Positions 1-8,341 of a DNA stretch of 22,639 bases are shown here, piece after piece. Under the pieces are notes generated by a model. The model was not told where the DNA came from, did not search any database, and saw only the letters and a list, made by a program, of their open reading frames with translations. Positions within the stretch are counted from its first letter, which is position 1; the number at the start of each line of letters is the position of its first letter. Position numbers and translations under genes: made by a program. Source of the DNA: Gemmatimonadota bacterium (GTDB lineage: Bacteria; GCA-2686955); assembly GCA_002686955.1 (NCBI GenBank), contig NYZA01000021.1:1-22639 (forward strand), read 5' to 3'.

Positions 1-379
1 GCGCCGGATTGATCGCAAGGGCCCGATCAAAGAGCGCGAGCGCCTCTTGGTGTTGTTGATTCCGACAGAGAAAATGCCCATACGTGTTGTAGATGGACGC
101 GTCGCGCTCCGCCTGATCGGGCTCTAACTGCATGGCCCGTTGATAGGCGTCGGCTGCTGCTCCTGAGTCACCGATCGCGTCAAGAGCCAGGGCGAGATTG
201 AACCAACCCAGATAGAACGCTGAGTGTTGCTCGACCACCTGCTGAAGCGGTTCGATGGCCTCTTTCGGAGATCCACGCCGGCGGAGTTCTCGCGCCTTGA
301 AAAGTCGGCTGTAGTCGTAGCGTTCGAGCGAGTCCGCAGCCACCTCGAGTAGAGAGGACCTACCCGCTCGATCGAGGAA
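1..379 (-). pseudogene. TPR-repeat protein, 3' part off the left edge, 5' end broken or frameshifted
   Basis: Read on the minus strand from 379 to 1, the frame gives helix-turn-helix tetratricopeptide repeats. One repeat runs through FYLGWFNLALALDAIGDSG to RAMQLEP, and the next through YNTYGHFLCRNQQHQEALAL to RALAINP. These carry the canonical TPR W/G/Y/A/P spacing. TPR proteins act as protein-protein scaffolds; the partner here is unknown. The frame opens after a TGA at 380-382 with no ATG; only a GTG near 347 could start it. Immediately upstream a different minus frame (about 478-385) also looks protein-like (helical, with QLTRQL), so a one-base frameshift near 380 in a longer gene is likely. 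The C-terminus lies outside the window. The family call is fairly certain; the start and intactness are not. Confidence 0.55.
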
Positions 380-432
380 TCACCGCAATCCCGCCGCGGG
401 AGCTGGCGCGTCAGTTGGTGGGCGGTGGCTGA

Positions 433-804
433 CAATTCACCGGATTCATCCGCGGATGCCCGGGCACGACGAAGGTCCAGCTACCCGGCTCCGATACCGC
501 TGTGCTGGCGGCTCTGCACCTGAACCGATGCCTCGACGACACCCTCAGCCTCTTCCGAATCTCGCGCTAGAACGGTGTCGAGCGGATCTACGCGCGGCTC
601 TTCGAAGAGTACGGCTACAACGAATCGGGGCGCGCCATCGACCACATGCTCTGCCAAGATGGGATCTTGCACATGATGGTCGGCAACGGCAGCCTGGGCT
701 ACAACTGGAGAGCCGAGCTGATCCCTCTTTGGTTCGACGGCGCCGTTCGGCTCAGCTTCGACCCGCCCCCCTTTGCCGCGGCGCGAGGAGGCGTGGGCGG
801 GTGA
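433..804 (+). pseudogene. Fragment of an unrecognised protein with an in-frame TAG
   Basis: The plus frame opens after TGA 430-432 and closes at TGA 802-804, with no start codon near its beginning. It is interrupted by TAG at 568-570. The part after the stop has strongly protein-like composition: RIYARLFEEYGYNESG, then an aspartate/histidine stretch IDHMLCQDGIL, then MMVGNGSLGYNWRAELIPLWFDG. The other frames here give low-complexity arginine/proline translations typical of shadows. I do not recognise the family. With no start, an internal amber codon and a degenerate end, it is best read as the remains of a larger gene. Confidence 0.45.
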
Positions 805-1048
805 GCGGTGATGGCGCGCGGGGATCGGTCGCCGGGCAGGTCGCCCTCAGAGCCGGTCTTGCTTCGGCTCGCGAGCACGACCCGGTGTCGAGACGACGTG
901 GATGACACCCAACGGGGTTTGATCGATGACAACGATGTCAGCGACATCATCGATATCTCGTTCGACGATCCTCCGGGTTGCGAGCCGCAGAAATGTAGCG
1001 GCCTGGGCACTCGGGTCCCGTAGCGCCCGGCTTACTTTCCTGTTGCCT
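805..1048. other. Gene-poor stretch with one doubtful plus-strand ORF
   Basis: No convincing gene is seen here. An open frame from GTG 808 to TAG 1021-1023 ends in an acidic, cysteine-containing tail (DDNDVSDIIDISFDD, then PPGCEPQKCSG). That tail could be a C-terminal remnant of an exported protein, but its first half is low-complexity and it has no clear ribosome site. The stretch also contains the hairpin listed at 1005-1028. Confidence 0.3.
1005..1028. terminator. Putative transcription terminator hairpin
   Basis: The 24 bases fold into a stem with outer arms GGGC and GCCC, extended inward through a wobble pair and further pairs, then CGG/CCG around a three-base loop, with one bulged A. 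It lies just beyond the stop of the minus-strand membrane protein at 1049 and at the end of the plus-strand remnant, as expected for a shared terminator. There is no clean T-run on either side; only a pyrimidine-rich stretch follows on the plus strand. Confidence is therefore modest. Confidence 0.35.
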
Positions 1049-1438
1049 TCAGTAAAGCAGCGACAGATTCACGTAGGCCTGAAGCGAGAATCCGAGCGCG
1101 AAGAGCAGAAAGCCCACGGCACCGGCGGTGCCTTTCTCGAGTCGGTGAACGATCGCGCCGAGCATCTTCGGTCCGAAATCGCTGACCAGGGCTATGCTAC
1201 AGATCAAGATCATCGCCTCGGCTAGATGGATCGCAAGGCCCAGCTTGCTCATCGCCAAGAGTGCGACCGCGGCCGCGAGGAGAATCAGAAAAGAGAGTAC
1301 CCGATGCTTCCGGAGCCCCTCACCAAGGCGCTCGAGATGGTCGAACCCGATCGCCTCGATCGAGAGCAAGAAGGCGCCCGCGAGCTCGAGATAGAGCCCG
1401 GCGAAGGTCAATCCGTACAGTAGGTCTCTTTCCGGCAT
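1049..1438 (-). CDS. Small integral membrane protein of unknown function (129 aa)
   Basis: An ATG-started 129-residue protein with four predicted membrane helices: about residues 8-28 (LLYGLTFAGLYLELAGAF and on), 47-68 (VLSFLILLAAAVALLA), 73-95 (AEAMILICSIALVS) and 105-127. Short charged loops such as the HLERLGEGLRKHR segment separate the first two helices. A GGAG lies about ten bases before the ATG. It starts 21 bases after the stop of the LVIVP gene upstream and probably shares its transcript. It ends in TGA at 1049-1051, followed by a hairpin. I do not recognise a family and assign no function beyond inner-membrane location. Confidence 0.75.
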   Translation of the reverse strand: MPERDLLYGLTFAGLYLELAGAFLLSIEAIGFDHLERLGEGLRKHRVLSFLILLAAAVALLAMSKLGLAIHLAEAMILICSIALVSDFGPKMLGAIVHRLEKGTAGAVGFLLFALGFSLQAYVNLSLLY

Positions 1439-1459
1439 CGCTTCGGTTCTCCGCGTCTG

Positions 1460-1987
1460 TCAATCCAATCGGTCCGTATGAGGCCAAAAACCACCGTCGG
1501 CCCAGGCCCCGATCTCGACGGGCGGCCCCGGCAGATCGGCGTTGACGATTCGCAGATCGCCGTCGCCGCCCCAGAAGATGAGGGCGTCGTCGAGGCGCCC
1601 GGGCGCCGGAATCAGGTAGCCCCTCTCCCCAGCTATCGCGACCGCGGAAACGTGCGGAAAAACATCCTTCGGCAAATAGACACCCCGCCGCTCCGGTTGA
1701 TCGGGATCACCGAGATCGACCGTGAGCACCGTATCGCTCCCGCTGGCCACGATCGCCAGATCCCCCTCAACCGCGATCCCCCAAATGCCGCCGGGGATCG
1801 CCAGCCGCCCCCGCTCGATCGGCGCGCCCTCATCATCGCTTCCCAGAATCACGAGATCCCCGCTGCTCGAGACCAGATCCAGCTCCGGCGTCGAAACGAT
1901 GCAGGGGAAATCCACCGGCTCCGTGGCCACCGCGGGCGGAGTCAAGAGCGCCGCGAGCAGAAAGCGAACGAACGATCTCTTCCTCAT
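1460..1987 (-). CDS. Short exported LVIVP-repeat (beta-propeller-like) protein
   Basis: I chose the start at the ATG at 1987-1985 because a GAGGTG ribosome site sits five bases upstream and because the protein then begins with a clean signal peptide: MRKRS, then FVRFLLAALLTPPAVA, with cleavage likely after AVA. An earlier GTG at 2020 would bury this signal. The mature part (about 155 residues) has LVIVP-type repeats, seen in IWGIAVEGDLAIVASGSD followed by VLTVDLGDPDQPERRG. These are the same repeat type as in the large exported protein at 9187-11169. Such repeats form beta-propeller blades, usually in cell-surface or periplasmic proteins. The protein has too few blades for a closed propeller, so it may be truncated or may oligomerise. 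It follows rlmKL by 78 bases. Confidence 0.7.
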   Translation of the reverse strand: MRKRSFVRFLLAALLTPPAVATEPVDFPCIVSTPELDLVSSSGDLVILGSDDEGAPIERGRLAIPGGIWGIAVEGDLAIVASGSDTVLTVDLGDPDQPERRGVYLPKDVFPHVSAVAIAGERGYLIPAPGRLDDALIFWGGDGDLRIVNADLPGPPVEIGAWADGGFWPHTDRLD

Positions 1988-2065
1988 GAGAGCACCTCGT
2001 GTCGATGTCGGATTGTACACCCGCCACCGACTTCTCCGGACAAGGAGATGATAAAAACGGCTCCA

Positions 2066-4228
2066 CTATCGTCGCCGAATCTCCCAAACCCGATGCACCT
2101 TCGGCGTGCGCGCGAAATCGTGCGGAATCGTCTTCGCCGTGATATCGCGCGCATCGAATCCCTCGAGCGCCTCCGGATCGAGCTCGAATCCCCTTGCGTG
2201 CGTCGAGAAAAGCAGAACACCGCCATCAGCGAGCAACGATGCCGCATCTCGAATCAGCTCTGGATGATCCCGCGCGATTTCGAGGGGCGCCCGCATCCTC
2301 TTCGAGTTCGAGAAGGTCGGAGGATCGAGGAAGATCAGATCAAAGCGACGCTTGCCCGTGCTTCTTTCCTCTCTCAACCACTGCACGCAGTCGGCCTGGA
2401 TCAGCTCATGTCGCTTCCCCCCGATCCCGTTGCGTTCGAAATTCCGTCGCGTCCACGTAATGTAGGCGCGAGACATGTCGACCGTGGTGCTGTGGTTGGC
2501 GCCGGCCTTCGCGGCGCGGACGGTAGCCGTGCCGGTGTAGCCGAAGAGGTTCAGGAAGCGTTTGCCACCCGCCAGCTCCGCGATCCTCTCCCTCGTCGGG
2601 CGGTGGTCCAAGAAGAGTCCGGAATCGATATGATCGGTGAAGTTAACGAGGAAGGTACAGGGACCTTCCCGTACTTCGTGCAGCTCTCCATGGGTGCCGG
2701 TGCGTTCGTACTGCGCCGTGCCGCGCTGGCGCCGACGCATCTTGAAAAACAGATTGCCGCTCGGAATCTCCAGCACCATGGGGATCACCGAGGCGGCATC
2801 GCGCCGCCGAGCTTCGGCCTTCGCGGGATCGACCGACGCGGGCGGCGCATATTCCTGCACATGCGCCCAGGTCGCGCTGCCGTGGTAGAGATCGATGGCG
2901 AAGGAGTAGTCCGGCAGATCGGCGTCGTAGATCCGATAGGCGAAAACACCATTCTTTCGCGCCCATTTCCTGAGCAGCCGCAGCTTCTTGCGCAAACGGT
3001 TGGCGAAAATCTCGGCCCCTTCCGACCAGTTCGCCTCGATCGCCTCGGAATCGGCGGCCCGCTCTCCCGCCCGCTCGCGACTTGCGATGCGCGAAACGCT
3101 CAAGCGACATTTCAAGGCTCCGTTGTAGAGCGTGAAGGTCGCGCTGGGTCGCAGGCCCGTTCGGCGCTCCTCGCTCGCCGTGAGCACCGCTACGGTCCAA
3201 CCTGGAAAATGCGCCTTGGCGGTCTTGCCCAAGCGCGAATAGAGCAAGGTGAGCTCCGGTGCCGCGCCGATCCGGTGACCGTAGGGTGGATTCGCCGCGA
3301 AGAGCCCCCGTCCCCCCTCGCGCCTCGGCCGGCTGTCCCCCAGCTCCCGCCTTTCGATATGCACGCGACCGTGCAGACCCGCGCGCTCCACATGAAGATG
3401 CGCCGCGGCAACCGCCCGTGCATCGCTGTCGAACCCGCTAATCGGCGGCAGATTCGCCAACCCCGCCACGCAGAGCTCCCGCGCCTCTTCCAGCAGCTCC
3501 TTCCACGCAGCCGCGCCGTGACCGCGCCAACGCTCGAAGCCGAATCGGGACCGGCCGAGGCCGGGCGCCACGTTCCCGGCCATCAGCGCCGCCTCGATCG
3601 GCAAAGTGCCGGTTCCACACATCGGATCGACCAGCTCCCCCCCCTCTTGCGCGATCTCGGGCCAACCGGCCCGCATCAGAACCGCCGCCGCCAGATTCTC
3701 CTTGAGGGTCGCCTGCCCCCCTTCCTGCCGGTATCCCCGCATATGCAGACTGCCTCCCGAGAGGTCGAGACTGATCGTGGCTTGATCGCCACGGATGTGG
3801 AGGTTGATCCGCAGATCGGGATCAGCGGTGTCCACCGATGGTCGCACCCCCTGGGCATCGCGAAAACGATCGACGATGGCATCTTTGGTCTTGAGAGCCG
3901 CATAGTGGGAGTGCGTGACCGCCGAGCGCGATGTCACGCAATCCACTGCCAAGGTGGAACGGGCGCTGAGGTGATCTTCCCAACGAAGGGCGCGAACCCC
4001 GTGATAGAGCGCATCGGAGGTCGGCGCCGGGAACCCGGCCAGAGGTAGCAACACCCTATTGGCGATTCGCGACCAGAGGCAGACACCGTAGCCCACCTTC
4101 AACGACCCTTCGAAGGCGACTCCGGCCCGCGTGACCCGCGGCGTGCGTCCGCCGAGGCGACGGATCTCGCCCTCCAAGAGCCCCTCCATCCCCTTGGGCG
4201 ATGTTGCGAAGAAACGATGTTGGCTCAC
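2066..4228 (-). CDS. rlmL: Bifunctional 23S rRNA methyltransferase RlmKL (m2G2445 and m7G2069)
   Basis: 720 residues, close to the usual length of the fused enzyme. By family knowledge the N-terminal half makes m2G2445 and the C-terminal half m7G2069 in 23S rRNA during 50S assembly. An N-terminal THUMP-type RNA-binding region (about residues 15-150) is followed by the first Rossmann methyltransferase, with the SAM motif DPMCGTGTLP near residue 201 and the catalytic NPPYG near 313. The RlmK half has LNLFGYTGTATV near 559 and DPPTFSNS near 635. The start is the GTG at 4228-4226, which overlaps the proA stop as GTGA and is followed directly by the conserved FFATSPKGMEGLL. An ATG at 4312 would extend 28 residues into proA and is rejected. 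The stop is TAG. Translational coupling to proA is likely. Confidence 0.93.
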   Translation of the reverse strand: MSQHRFFATSPKGMEGLLEGEIRRLGGRTPRVTRAGVAFEGSLKVGYGVCLWSRIANRVLLPLAGFPAPTSDALYHGVRALRWEDHLSARSTLAVDCVTSRSAVTHSHYAALKTKDAIVDRFRDAQGVRPSVDTADPDLRINLHIRGDQATISLDLSGGSLHMRGYRQEGGQATLKENLAAAVLMRAGWPEIAQEGGELVDPMCGTGTLPIEAALMAGNVAPGLGRSRFGFERWRGHGAAAWKELLEEARELCVAGLANLPPISGFDSDARAVAAAHLHVERAGLHGRVHIERRELGDSRPRREGGRGLFAANPPYGHRIGAAPELTLLYSRLGKTAKAHFPGWTVAVLTASEERRTGLRPSATFTLYNGALKCRLSVSRIASRERAGERAADSEAIEANWSEGAEIFANRLRKKLRLLRKWARKNGVFAYRIYDADLPDYSFAIDLYHGSATWAHVQEYAPPASVDPAKAEARRRDAASVIPMVLEIPSGNLFFKMRRRQRGTAQYERTGTHGELHEVREGPCTFLVNFTDHIDSGLFLDHRPTRERIAELAGGKRFLNLFGYTGTATVRAAKAGANHSTTVDMSRAYITWTRRNFERNGIGGKRHELIQADCVQWLREERSTGKRRFDLIFLDPPTFSNSKRMRAPLEIARDHPELIRDAASLLADGGVLLFSTHARGFELDPEALEGFDARDITAKTIPHDFARTPKVHRVWEIRRR

Positions 4229-5517
4229 GTTGTTTTCCGGGACCGATGCGTAAAGCTGCGCTTGCCCGGGCCGTAGTCCCCCGCGCATTGCCCGCGACCG
4301 CGCAGGATCCACCGTGTCGTCAGAAGCCCCTCGACGCCGACCGGTCCGCGCGCGTGAATGCGTCCGGTGGAGATCCCCACCTCTGCCCCTAGACCGAATC
4401 GGTAGCCGTCCGCGAAGCGCGTGCTCGCGTTATGAAACACCGATGCCGAATCGACCTCGCGCAAAAAGATCGTCGCTGTATCCGGATTCTCGGTCACGAT
4501 GGCGTCGGTGTGGCCGCTGCCGTGCCGATGGATCATCTCGATCGCCTCCCACACATCGGTCACGGCGAAAAGCGCCAATATCTTGTCGCCGTATTCTCGA
4601 CCTCGATCGGCTTCGGTAGCGAGGATGGAATCGGGGAAGCACGGTTTGCAGAACTGATCGGCCCGCGGCTCGACACCGGCTTCGGCGAGGGCGGTCATCA
4701 AGGCCCCGGCCCGCGGCAGAAACTCCCGGTGAATGAGCAACGCTTCGGTTGCGTTGCAGGCGGATGGGTAGTCACACTTTCCGTCCACCGCGAGGCGCGC
4801 GGCCATCTCCGGGTCCGCCTTCTCATCGATATAGAGATGACAAACCCCCTCTGAGTGGCCGAGCACGGGAATGCGGGTGCTCCTCCGAATCGTCTCCAGC
4901 AACTCGCCCGAGCCGCGCGGAATCACCACATCGACCAGATCGTGCAGATCCAGGGCCGCGGCCGCATCTTCGCGCCCCTCCAACCCGGCGACCGCGTTCG
5001 GATCGAGCCCTGCATCTGCGAGCGACTCTCGCAGACACTCCACCAGAACGCGATTCGTCCGCCCGGCCTCCCGCCCCCCTTTCAGCAACACTCCGTTTCC
5101 CGATCGAATGGCCAGGGCGCCGATCTGCACGACGGCGTCCGGACGGCTCTCGAAGATGACGAGCAACACACCGAGGGGACTGGGCACTTGCCTGAGGATC
5201 AGCCCCTCGTCGAGCTCGGTCTCGCGCAACACCTCAGCCATCGGATCGGGGCGCCGCGCAAGCGAAAGCACCCCCTCCCTCAGATTCTCGAGCTTGTGGG
5301 CGTCGAGAGCGAGGCGAGCCATCAGCGGCGCGGCCAGAGCGCTCGCCCGGGCCGCGTCCAGATCGCCCCGGTTGGCTTCGAGGATCTCGTCCTCCCGAGC
5401 GCTGAGCAAACGGGAAAGAGAGTGCAGGGCCTCGGTCCGCTTCGACCCACCGGCCGCCCCCAACCTTCGTTGGGCATTGCGCACCCCCTTCGCCACCGCC
5501 CTCACTTCCAAGCTCAT
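4225..5517 (-). CDS. proA: Glutamate-5-semialdehyde dehydrogenase (gamma-glutamyl phosphate reductase)
   Basis: 430 residues, full length. ProA reduces gamma-glutamyl phosphate to glutamate-5-semialdehyde with NADPH, the second step of proline synthesis. The aldehyde-dehydrogenase fold is clear: VIFESRPDAVVQIGALAIRSGN near residue 120, the catalytic cysteine in YPSACNATEAL at about C254, and the end motif IHARGPVGVEGLLTTRW. A GGAGGA ribosome site lies just before the ATG, and that ATG overlaps the proB stop (ATGA at 5517-5514). The C-terminal tail past RWILRGRGQ includes DYGPGKRSFTHR, a tail seen in some ProA subfamilies. Its last codon region overlaps the GTG start of rlmKL. Confidence is high. 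Confidence 0.96.
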   Translation of the reverse strand: MSLEVRAVAKGVRNAQRRLGAAGGSKRTEALHSLSRLLSAREDEILEANRGDLDAARASALAAPLMARLALDAHKLENLREGVLSLARRPDPMAEVLRETELDEGLILRQVPSPLGVLLVIFESRPDAVVQIGALAIRSGNGVLLKGGREAGRTNRVLVECLRESLADAGLDPNAVAGLEGREDAAAALDLHDLVDVVIPRGSGELLETIRRSTRIPVLGHSEGVCHLYIDEKADPEMAARLAVDGKCDYPSACNATEALLIHREFLPRAGALMTALAEAGVEPRADQFCKPCFPDSILATEADRGREYGDKILALFAVTDVWEAIEMIHRHGSGHTDAIVTENPDTATIFLREVDSASVFHNASTRFADGYRFGLGAEVGISTGRIHARGPVGVEGLLTTRWILRGRGQCAGDYGPGKRSFTHRSRKTT

Positions 5518-6686
5518 GATTCCTCCAGAACCAGATCATCGCGCCGAATCAGCGCGTGGCCGCTGCGAAGCTCCGCCGGTGGGCGCCCCCGACACCAGAG
5601 GCGTGTGGTCTCGGCATCGTGCCCGATGATCCCCCGGCCGACGAGCGCTCCGCCCGGCCCGCGAAGCTCGACGATATCACCCGCGGAGAAGTCGCCCTCG
5701 ACCTCGCGAACACCGACCGGCAGCAGAGAGCGGGCCCGCTCCCTCAGGGCCGCCACCGCGCCCGCGTCGAGGTGAACGATCCCCCTCGGCGCCGCGGCGA
5801 ACGCGATCCACCGTCTCCGCGCCGCCAGCCGACCCCGCGCGGGAAACCAGGTTCCCACGGCCTCCCCCTCGAGAAAGCGCTCGATCGCGCCCGGATCGTG
5901 GCCCGAGGCGATCAACGCGTGACAGCCCGAGCGCGCCGCCAGGCTCGCCGCCTCGGCCTTGCTGCGCATGCCGCCCCGTCCCCCATCCCCGGGCGTCCCG
6001 TCGGCCGCGGCCAGCAGCTCGCGCTCTTGCGCCGCCGAATCGACCCGGTAGACGAGGCTCGCGTCGGCGAAGAGGCGCGGATCACGATCGTAGAGCCCGT
6101 CGACATGGGTGAGCAGCACCAGCAGATCGGCGTCGAGCTTGCTCGCGATGAGTGCCGCCAGACGGTCGTTCTCAGAGAAAACCGGGCGATCGTTTTCGGC
6201 CACCGCGCCCAGTTTCTCGGCGGTCACCGCGTCGTCCTCGTTGATGACCGGCACCGCGCCGTGGGCGAGCAGCGCGCCGAGCATGGCGCGGGTCTTCAGA
6301 TAGCGCCCGCGGTCGTCGAAATCGCCCTCGGTCAACAGCACCTGCCCGCAAGTGGTTCCCAGCCGACCGAATCCCGCCTCATAGAGCCCCATGAGCAACC
6401 CCTGGCCCACCGCGGCGCAGGCTTGGCGCGGCGCCAATTCAGCCGGTGTCTCTTCGAGCCCGAGCGCTCCACGGCCGAGTCCGACCGCCCCCGACGAGAC
6501 CAGGAGCACGTCCCGGGCGCGAGGTCCGTCCTGTTTCAGCGCAACGGCCGCCTCGACGATCGCGAGCAGGCGCGACTGAGCCAGGCGACCGTCGGCGCGC
6601 GAGATCACGCGCGTGCCCACCTTGATCACGATGCGGCGGATCGCGCCGAGGTCGGGCGTATCGGATTCGATAATCTCGTCTTTCAT
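5514..6686 (-). CDS. proB: Glutamate 5-kinase
   Basis: 390 residues. ProB phosphorylates glutamate to gamma-glutamyl phosphate and is normally feedback-inhibited by proline. The amino-acid-kinase domain spans about residues 17-270: IVIKVGTRVIS at the start, VSSGAVGLGRG, FSENDRLAALIASKLDAD, LLTHVDGLYDRDP and GGRGGMRSKAEAA, all in the expected order. A PUA-type C-terminal domain follows (about 290-380), as in the long form of the enzyme. A GGGAG lies upstream of the ATG. The gene starts 49 bases after the lipoprotein gene and overlaps proA by four bases, a standard proBA pair. Confidence 0.96.
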   Translation of the reverse strand: MKDEIIESDTPDLGAIRRIVIKVGTRVISRADGRLAQSRLLAIVEAAVALKQDGPRARDVLLVSSGAVGLGRGALGLEETPAELAPRQACAAVGQGLLMGLYEAGFGRLGTTCGQVLLTEGDFDDRGRYLKTRAMLGALLAHGAVPVINEDDAVTAEKLGAVAENDRPVFSENDRLAALIASKLDADLLVLLTHVDGLYDRDPRLFADASLVYRVDSAAQERELLAAADGTPGDGGRGGMRSKAEAASLAARSGCHALIASGHDPGAIERFLEGEAVGTWFPARGRLAARRRWIAFAAAPRGIVHLDAGAVAALRERARSLLPVGVREVEGDFSAGDIVELRGPGGALVGRGIIGHDAETTRLWCRGRPPAELRSGHALIRRDDLVLEES

Positions 6687-6735
6687 ACCGCTCCCGGTCT
6701 CCCGAGGATCGATCGGCTTTCGAGTCCCCGACCGC

Positions 6736-7134
6736 CTACCAATACTTCGTATGACACCGAGTGCACGCCTGCTCGGTGCGCAGAATCGCCTGCGCCCGTT
6801 CCGGCGGCGTGAGCCCGAAATCGAAGAGCGAGCGCGCCTCGGCGATATTCCGGTCGAGATTCGCCTGGAATGGATCCGCGTCCTTCATCTTCCTCGAGAG
6901 CTCCAGATAGCGCACGATCGCACCGACATCCTCGTGCATGGCGGCGCGCGCGGCCCGCGAATCGTCGAGCGACATCCCGACGCGGTGAAGACGCCCCATA
7001 CGGTCGCCGAGAGCGGTCATCAAGACCTCTCCAGGCGCCTCCGACTCGCGCCCCGCATAGTCCAGAATCGTCTCTTCCGCGCAGCCCGCCAGCCCGAGCG
7101 TAGCGCCGAGCGCCGAGATCAGAGCAAAGCGCAA
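6736..7134 (-). CDS. Cytochrome c-prime-like haem lipoprotein
   Basis: 132 residues from a TTG start at 7134-7132. The start is supported by a GAGG five bases upstream and by the complete lipoprotein signal peptide it produces: hydrophobic residues to LAGC, with the lipidated cysteine at residue 18. The only haem-binding motif, CTRCH (residues 124-128), lies eight residues from the end, the position typical of cytochrome c-prime. The middle is predicted all-helical, which fits the four-helix bundle. Such proteins bind haem c and often NO or CO in the periplasm; here it would be membrane-anchored. The first 16 bases overlap the end of elbB, so translation is probably coupled. A related helical c-type cytochrome family is possible. 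It ends in TAG directly after HTKYW. Confidence 0.75.
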   Translation of the reverse strand: MRFALISALGATLGLAGCAEETILDYAGRESEAPGEVLMTALGDRMGRLHRVGMSLDDSRAARAAMHEDVGAIVRYLELSRKMKDADPFQANLDRNIAEARSLFDFGLTPPERAQAILRTEQACTRCHTKYW

Positions 7135-7772
7135 AACGCCTCGACCGCCGCCTCGATCCCCTCGGCCACCTTCACGATGCCGCCCTCGAGCATATAGGCG
7201 GGCGTCGTCACGATCTTGTGCTCTTCGTCGACCACGCAGCCCTCGACCGGCGCCTCGACATGGATCGCCCCCATCGCCCCGAGCGCGCCGGCCGAATCAG
7301 GATCGCAGCCGATCGTCAGCCGCACCCGCGGATCGCCCTCCAGAGCCGCCGCCACCACCACCGGAGCGATGCACCAGGCGCCCAGCGGCTTCCCCTCTGA
7401 GACCATGCGCCGGATCAACATCGCGCTGGTCGGCTCGACCGAGCATTCGGCCCCACGGACCGCGAAATCGCTCAGGTTCTTCGCCGCACCGAAACCGCCG
7501 GGCAGAATCAAACCGTCGAGGTCGCCGGCATCTTCGGGGATCAGCACCGGCCCCCGAGCGATCCGGGCGGCCTCGGCCCGCACATTTCGCGTCTCGCCCT
7601 CGGCGGGCTGCCCGCGATGGTGATCGATCACCTCGCGCTGATCGAGATCGGGAGCCATCACGATCGGCGTATGACCGCGCCGCGTAATCGCCAGTAAAGT
7701 AAGGACCGATTCATGAATCTCGGCGCCGTCGAAGACGCCGCAGCCGGAAAGCAGTATGCCGATGCGCGCCAT
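7119..7772 (-). CDS. elbB: ElbB-type DJ-1/PfpI glyoxalase-like protein
   Basis: 217 residues from the ATG at 7772-7770, preceded by GGAG at six bases; this is the length of E. coli ElbB. The start MARIGILLSGCGVFDG and the segment DLDGLILPGGFGAAKNLSDFA are hallmark ElbB sequence. The nucleophile-elbow cysteine is in GAWCIAPV at about C134. ElbB was once linked to isoprenoid synthesis and shows weak glyoxalase activity; its real role is unsettled. An ORF extension to 7985 exists but adds 71 low-complexity residues and is not used. This appears to be the first gene of the minus-strand operon. A perfect 10-bp inverted repeat lies 41 bases upstream. Confidence 0.92.
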   Translation of the reverse strand: MARIGILLSGCGVFDGAEIHESVLTLLAITRRGHTPIVMAPDLDQREVIDHHRGQPAEGETRNVRAEAARIARGPVLIPEDAGDLDGLILPGGFGAAKNLSDFAVRGAECSVEPTSAMLIRRMVSEGKPLGAWCIAPVVVAAALEGDPRVRLTIGCDPDSAGALGAMGAIHVEAPVEGCVVDEEHKIVTTPAYMLEGGIVKVAEGIEAAVEAFCALL

Positions 7773-7812
7773 GAGAAACTCCGCAAAGGGTTTTTGGGTG
7801 AAGGGTGGGGCC

Positions 7813-7840
7813 GATGGAAGCGCGCCCATCCGCTTCCATC
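7813..7840. promoter_or_regulatory. Perfect 10-bp inverted repeat upstream of elbB
   Basis: GATGGAAGCG at 7813-7822 and its exact complement CGCTTCCATC at 7831-7840 flank an eight-base spacer. The repeat lies 41 bases before the elbB ATG, in the expected promoter or leader zone of the operon. There is no T-run after either arm, which argues against a simple terminator. It could be an operator for a dimeric regulator or a leader hairpin; which one is not decidable from sequence. Confidence 0.5.
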
Positions 7841-8202
7841 CTACGCCCCGATCTCCCGGCGGAAAAGAGCGAGAAAAAGTATCTGGAAGAGGGGCGGGGG
7901 AGGACCGAGCTTTGACTCGCCGGTCGCCGCCCGAAGAGATGTGAGGCGATACGCGCTTTCGGGACTCCGCCCGCGCATGCGACACAATCTCCAGCGGCCG
8001 TCACCCACGAAGATACTCGGTGCCGACACTTCTGAACGCGTTCGCCGAGGCGGGGGTTTGGTTGCGAGTGGTCGCGTGTTGCGCGTGTCGAAGTCGCGAA
8101 TCGCGGAGGCAGGCCGGACAATACTGCGGCGTCCCTCTCCCTATCTCTTAGCTTTTCGATGCCGGGCCCTGTTCCCGAACCCCAAAACGCGACGATTGAG
8201 GA
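7841..8202. other. Intergenic region between divergent transcripts, no gene seen
   Basis: Translations in all frames are arginine/proline/serine-rich shadow sequence without domain motifs. The region separates the minus-strand elbB operon from the plus-strand gene pair and presumably holds the elbB promoter, which I could not place. Confidence 0.5.
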
Positions 8203-8231
8203 TTGACAGCTCAACTGCCGCTGGTCAGAAT
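8203..8231 (+). promoter_or_regulatory. Sigma-70-like promoter for the plus-strand pair
   Basis: A perfect TTGACA at 8203-8208 is separated by exactly 17 bases from CAGAAT at 8226-8231, which matches four of six -10 positions. It lies about 100 bases upstream of the first possible start of the plus-strand pair and points toward it. This is a motif match only. Confidence 0.4.
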
Positions 8232-8341
8232 AGAGATTGAAGGCGCGTCGTGAGCCGCGAAGCGCGCACATGTGACGATATCTAGGCGAATCCTGAACGG
8301 GGCGGAACGGTCACCGAGACCGGGCCCGACCCGGGAACGGG

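Noticed and set aside
1478-4048. Long plus-strand open frame (856 codons) opposite rlmKL and the LVIVP gene
   Set aside because: It is antisense to rlmKL, whose catalytic motifs are complete; the plus translation is Arg/Pro/Gln-rich with no domain, a normal effect of high-GC codon use.
4855-6812. Plus-strand open frames (306 and 418 codons) opposite proA and proB
   Set aside because: They are shadows of the proA and proB codon pattern, with low-complexity translations and no supported starts.
7773-7985. A 71-residue N-terminal extension of elbB
   Set aside because: ElbB length and the conserved MARIGILLSG start fit the ATG at 7772 with its GGAG site; the extension is low-complexity and covers the inverted repeat.
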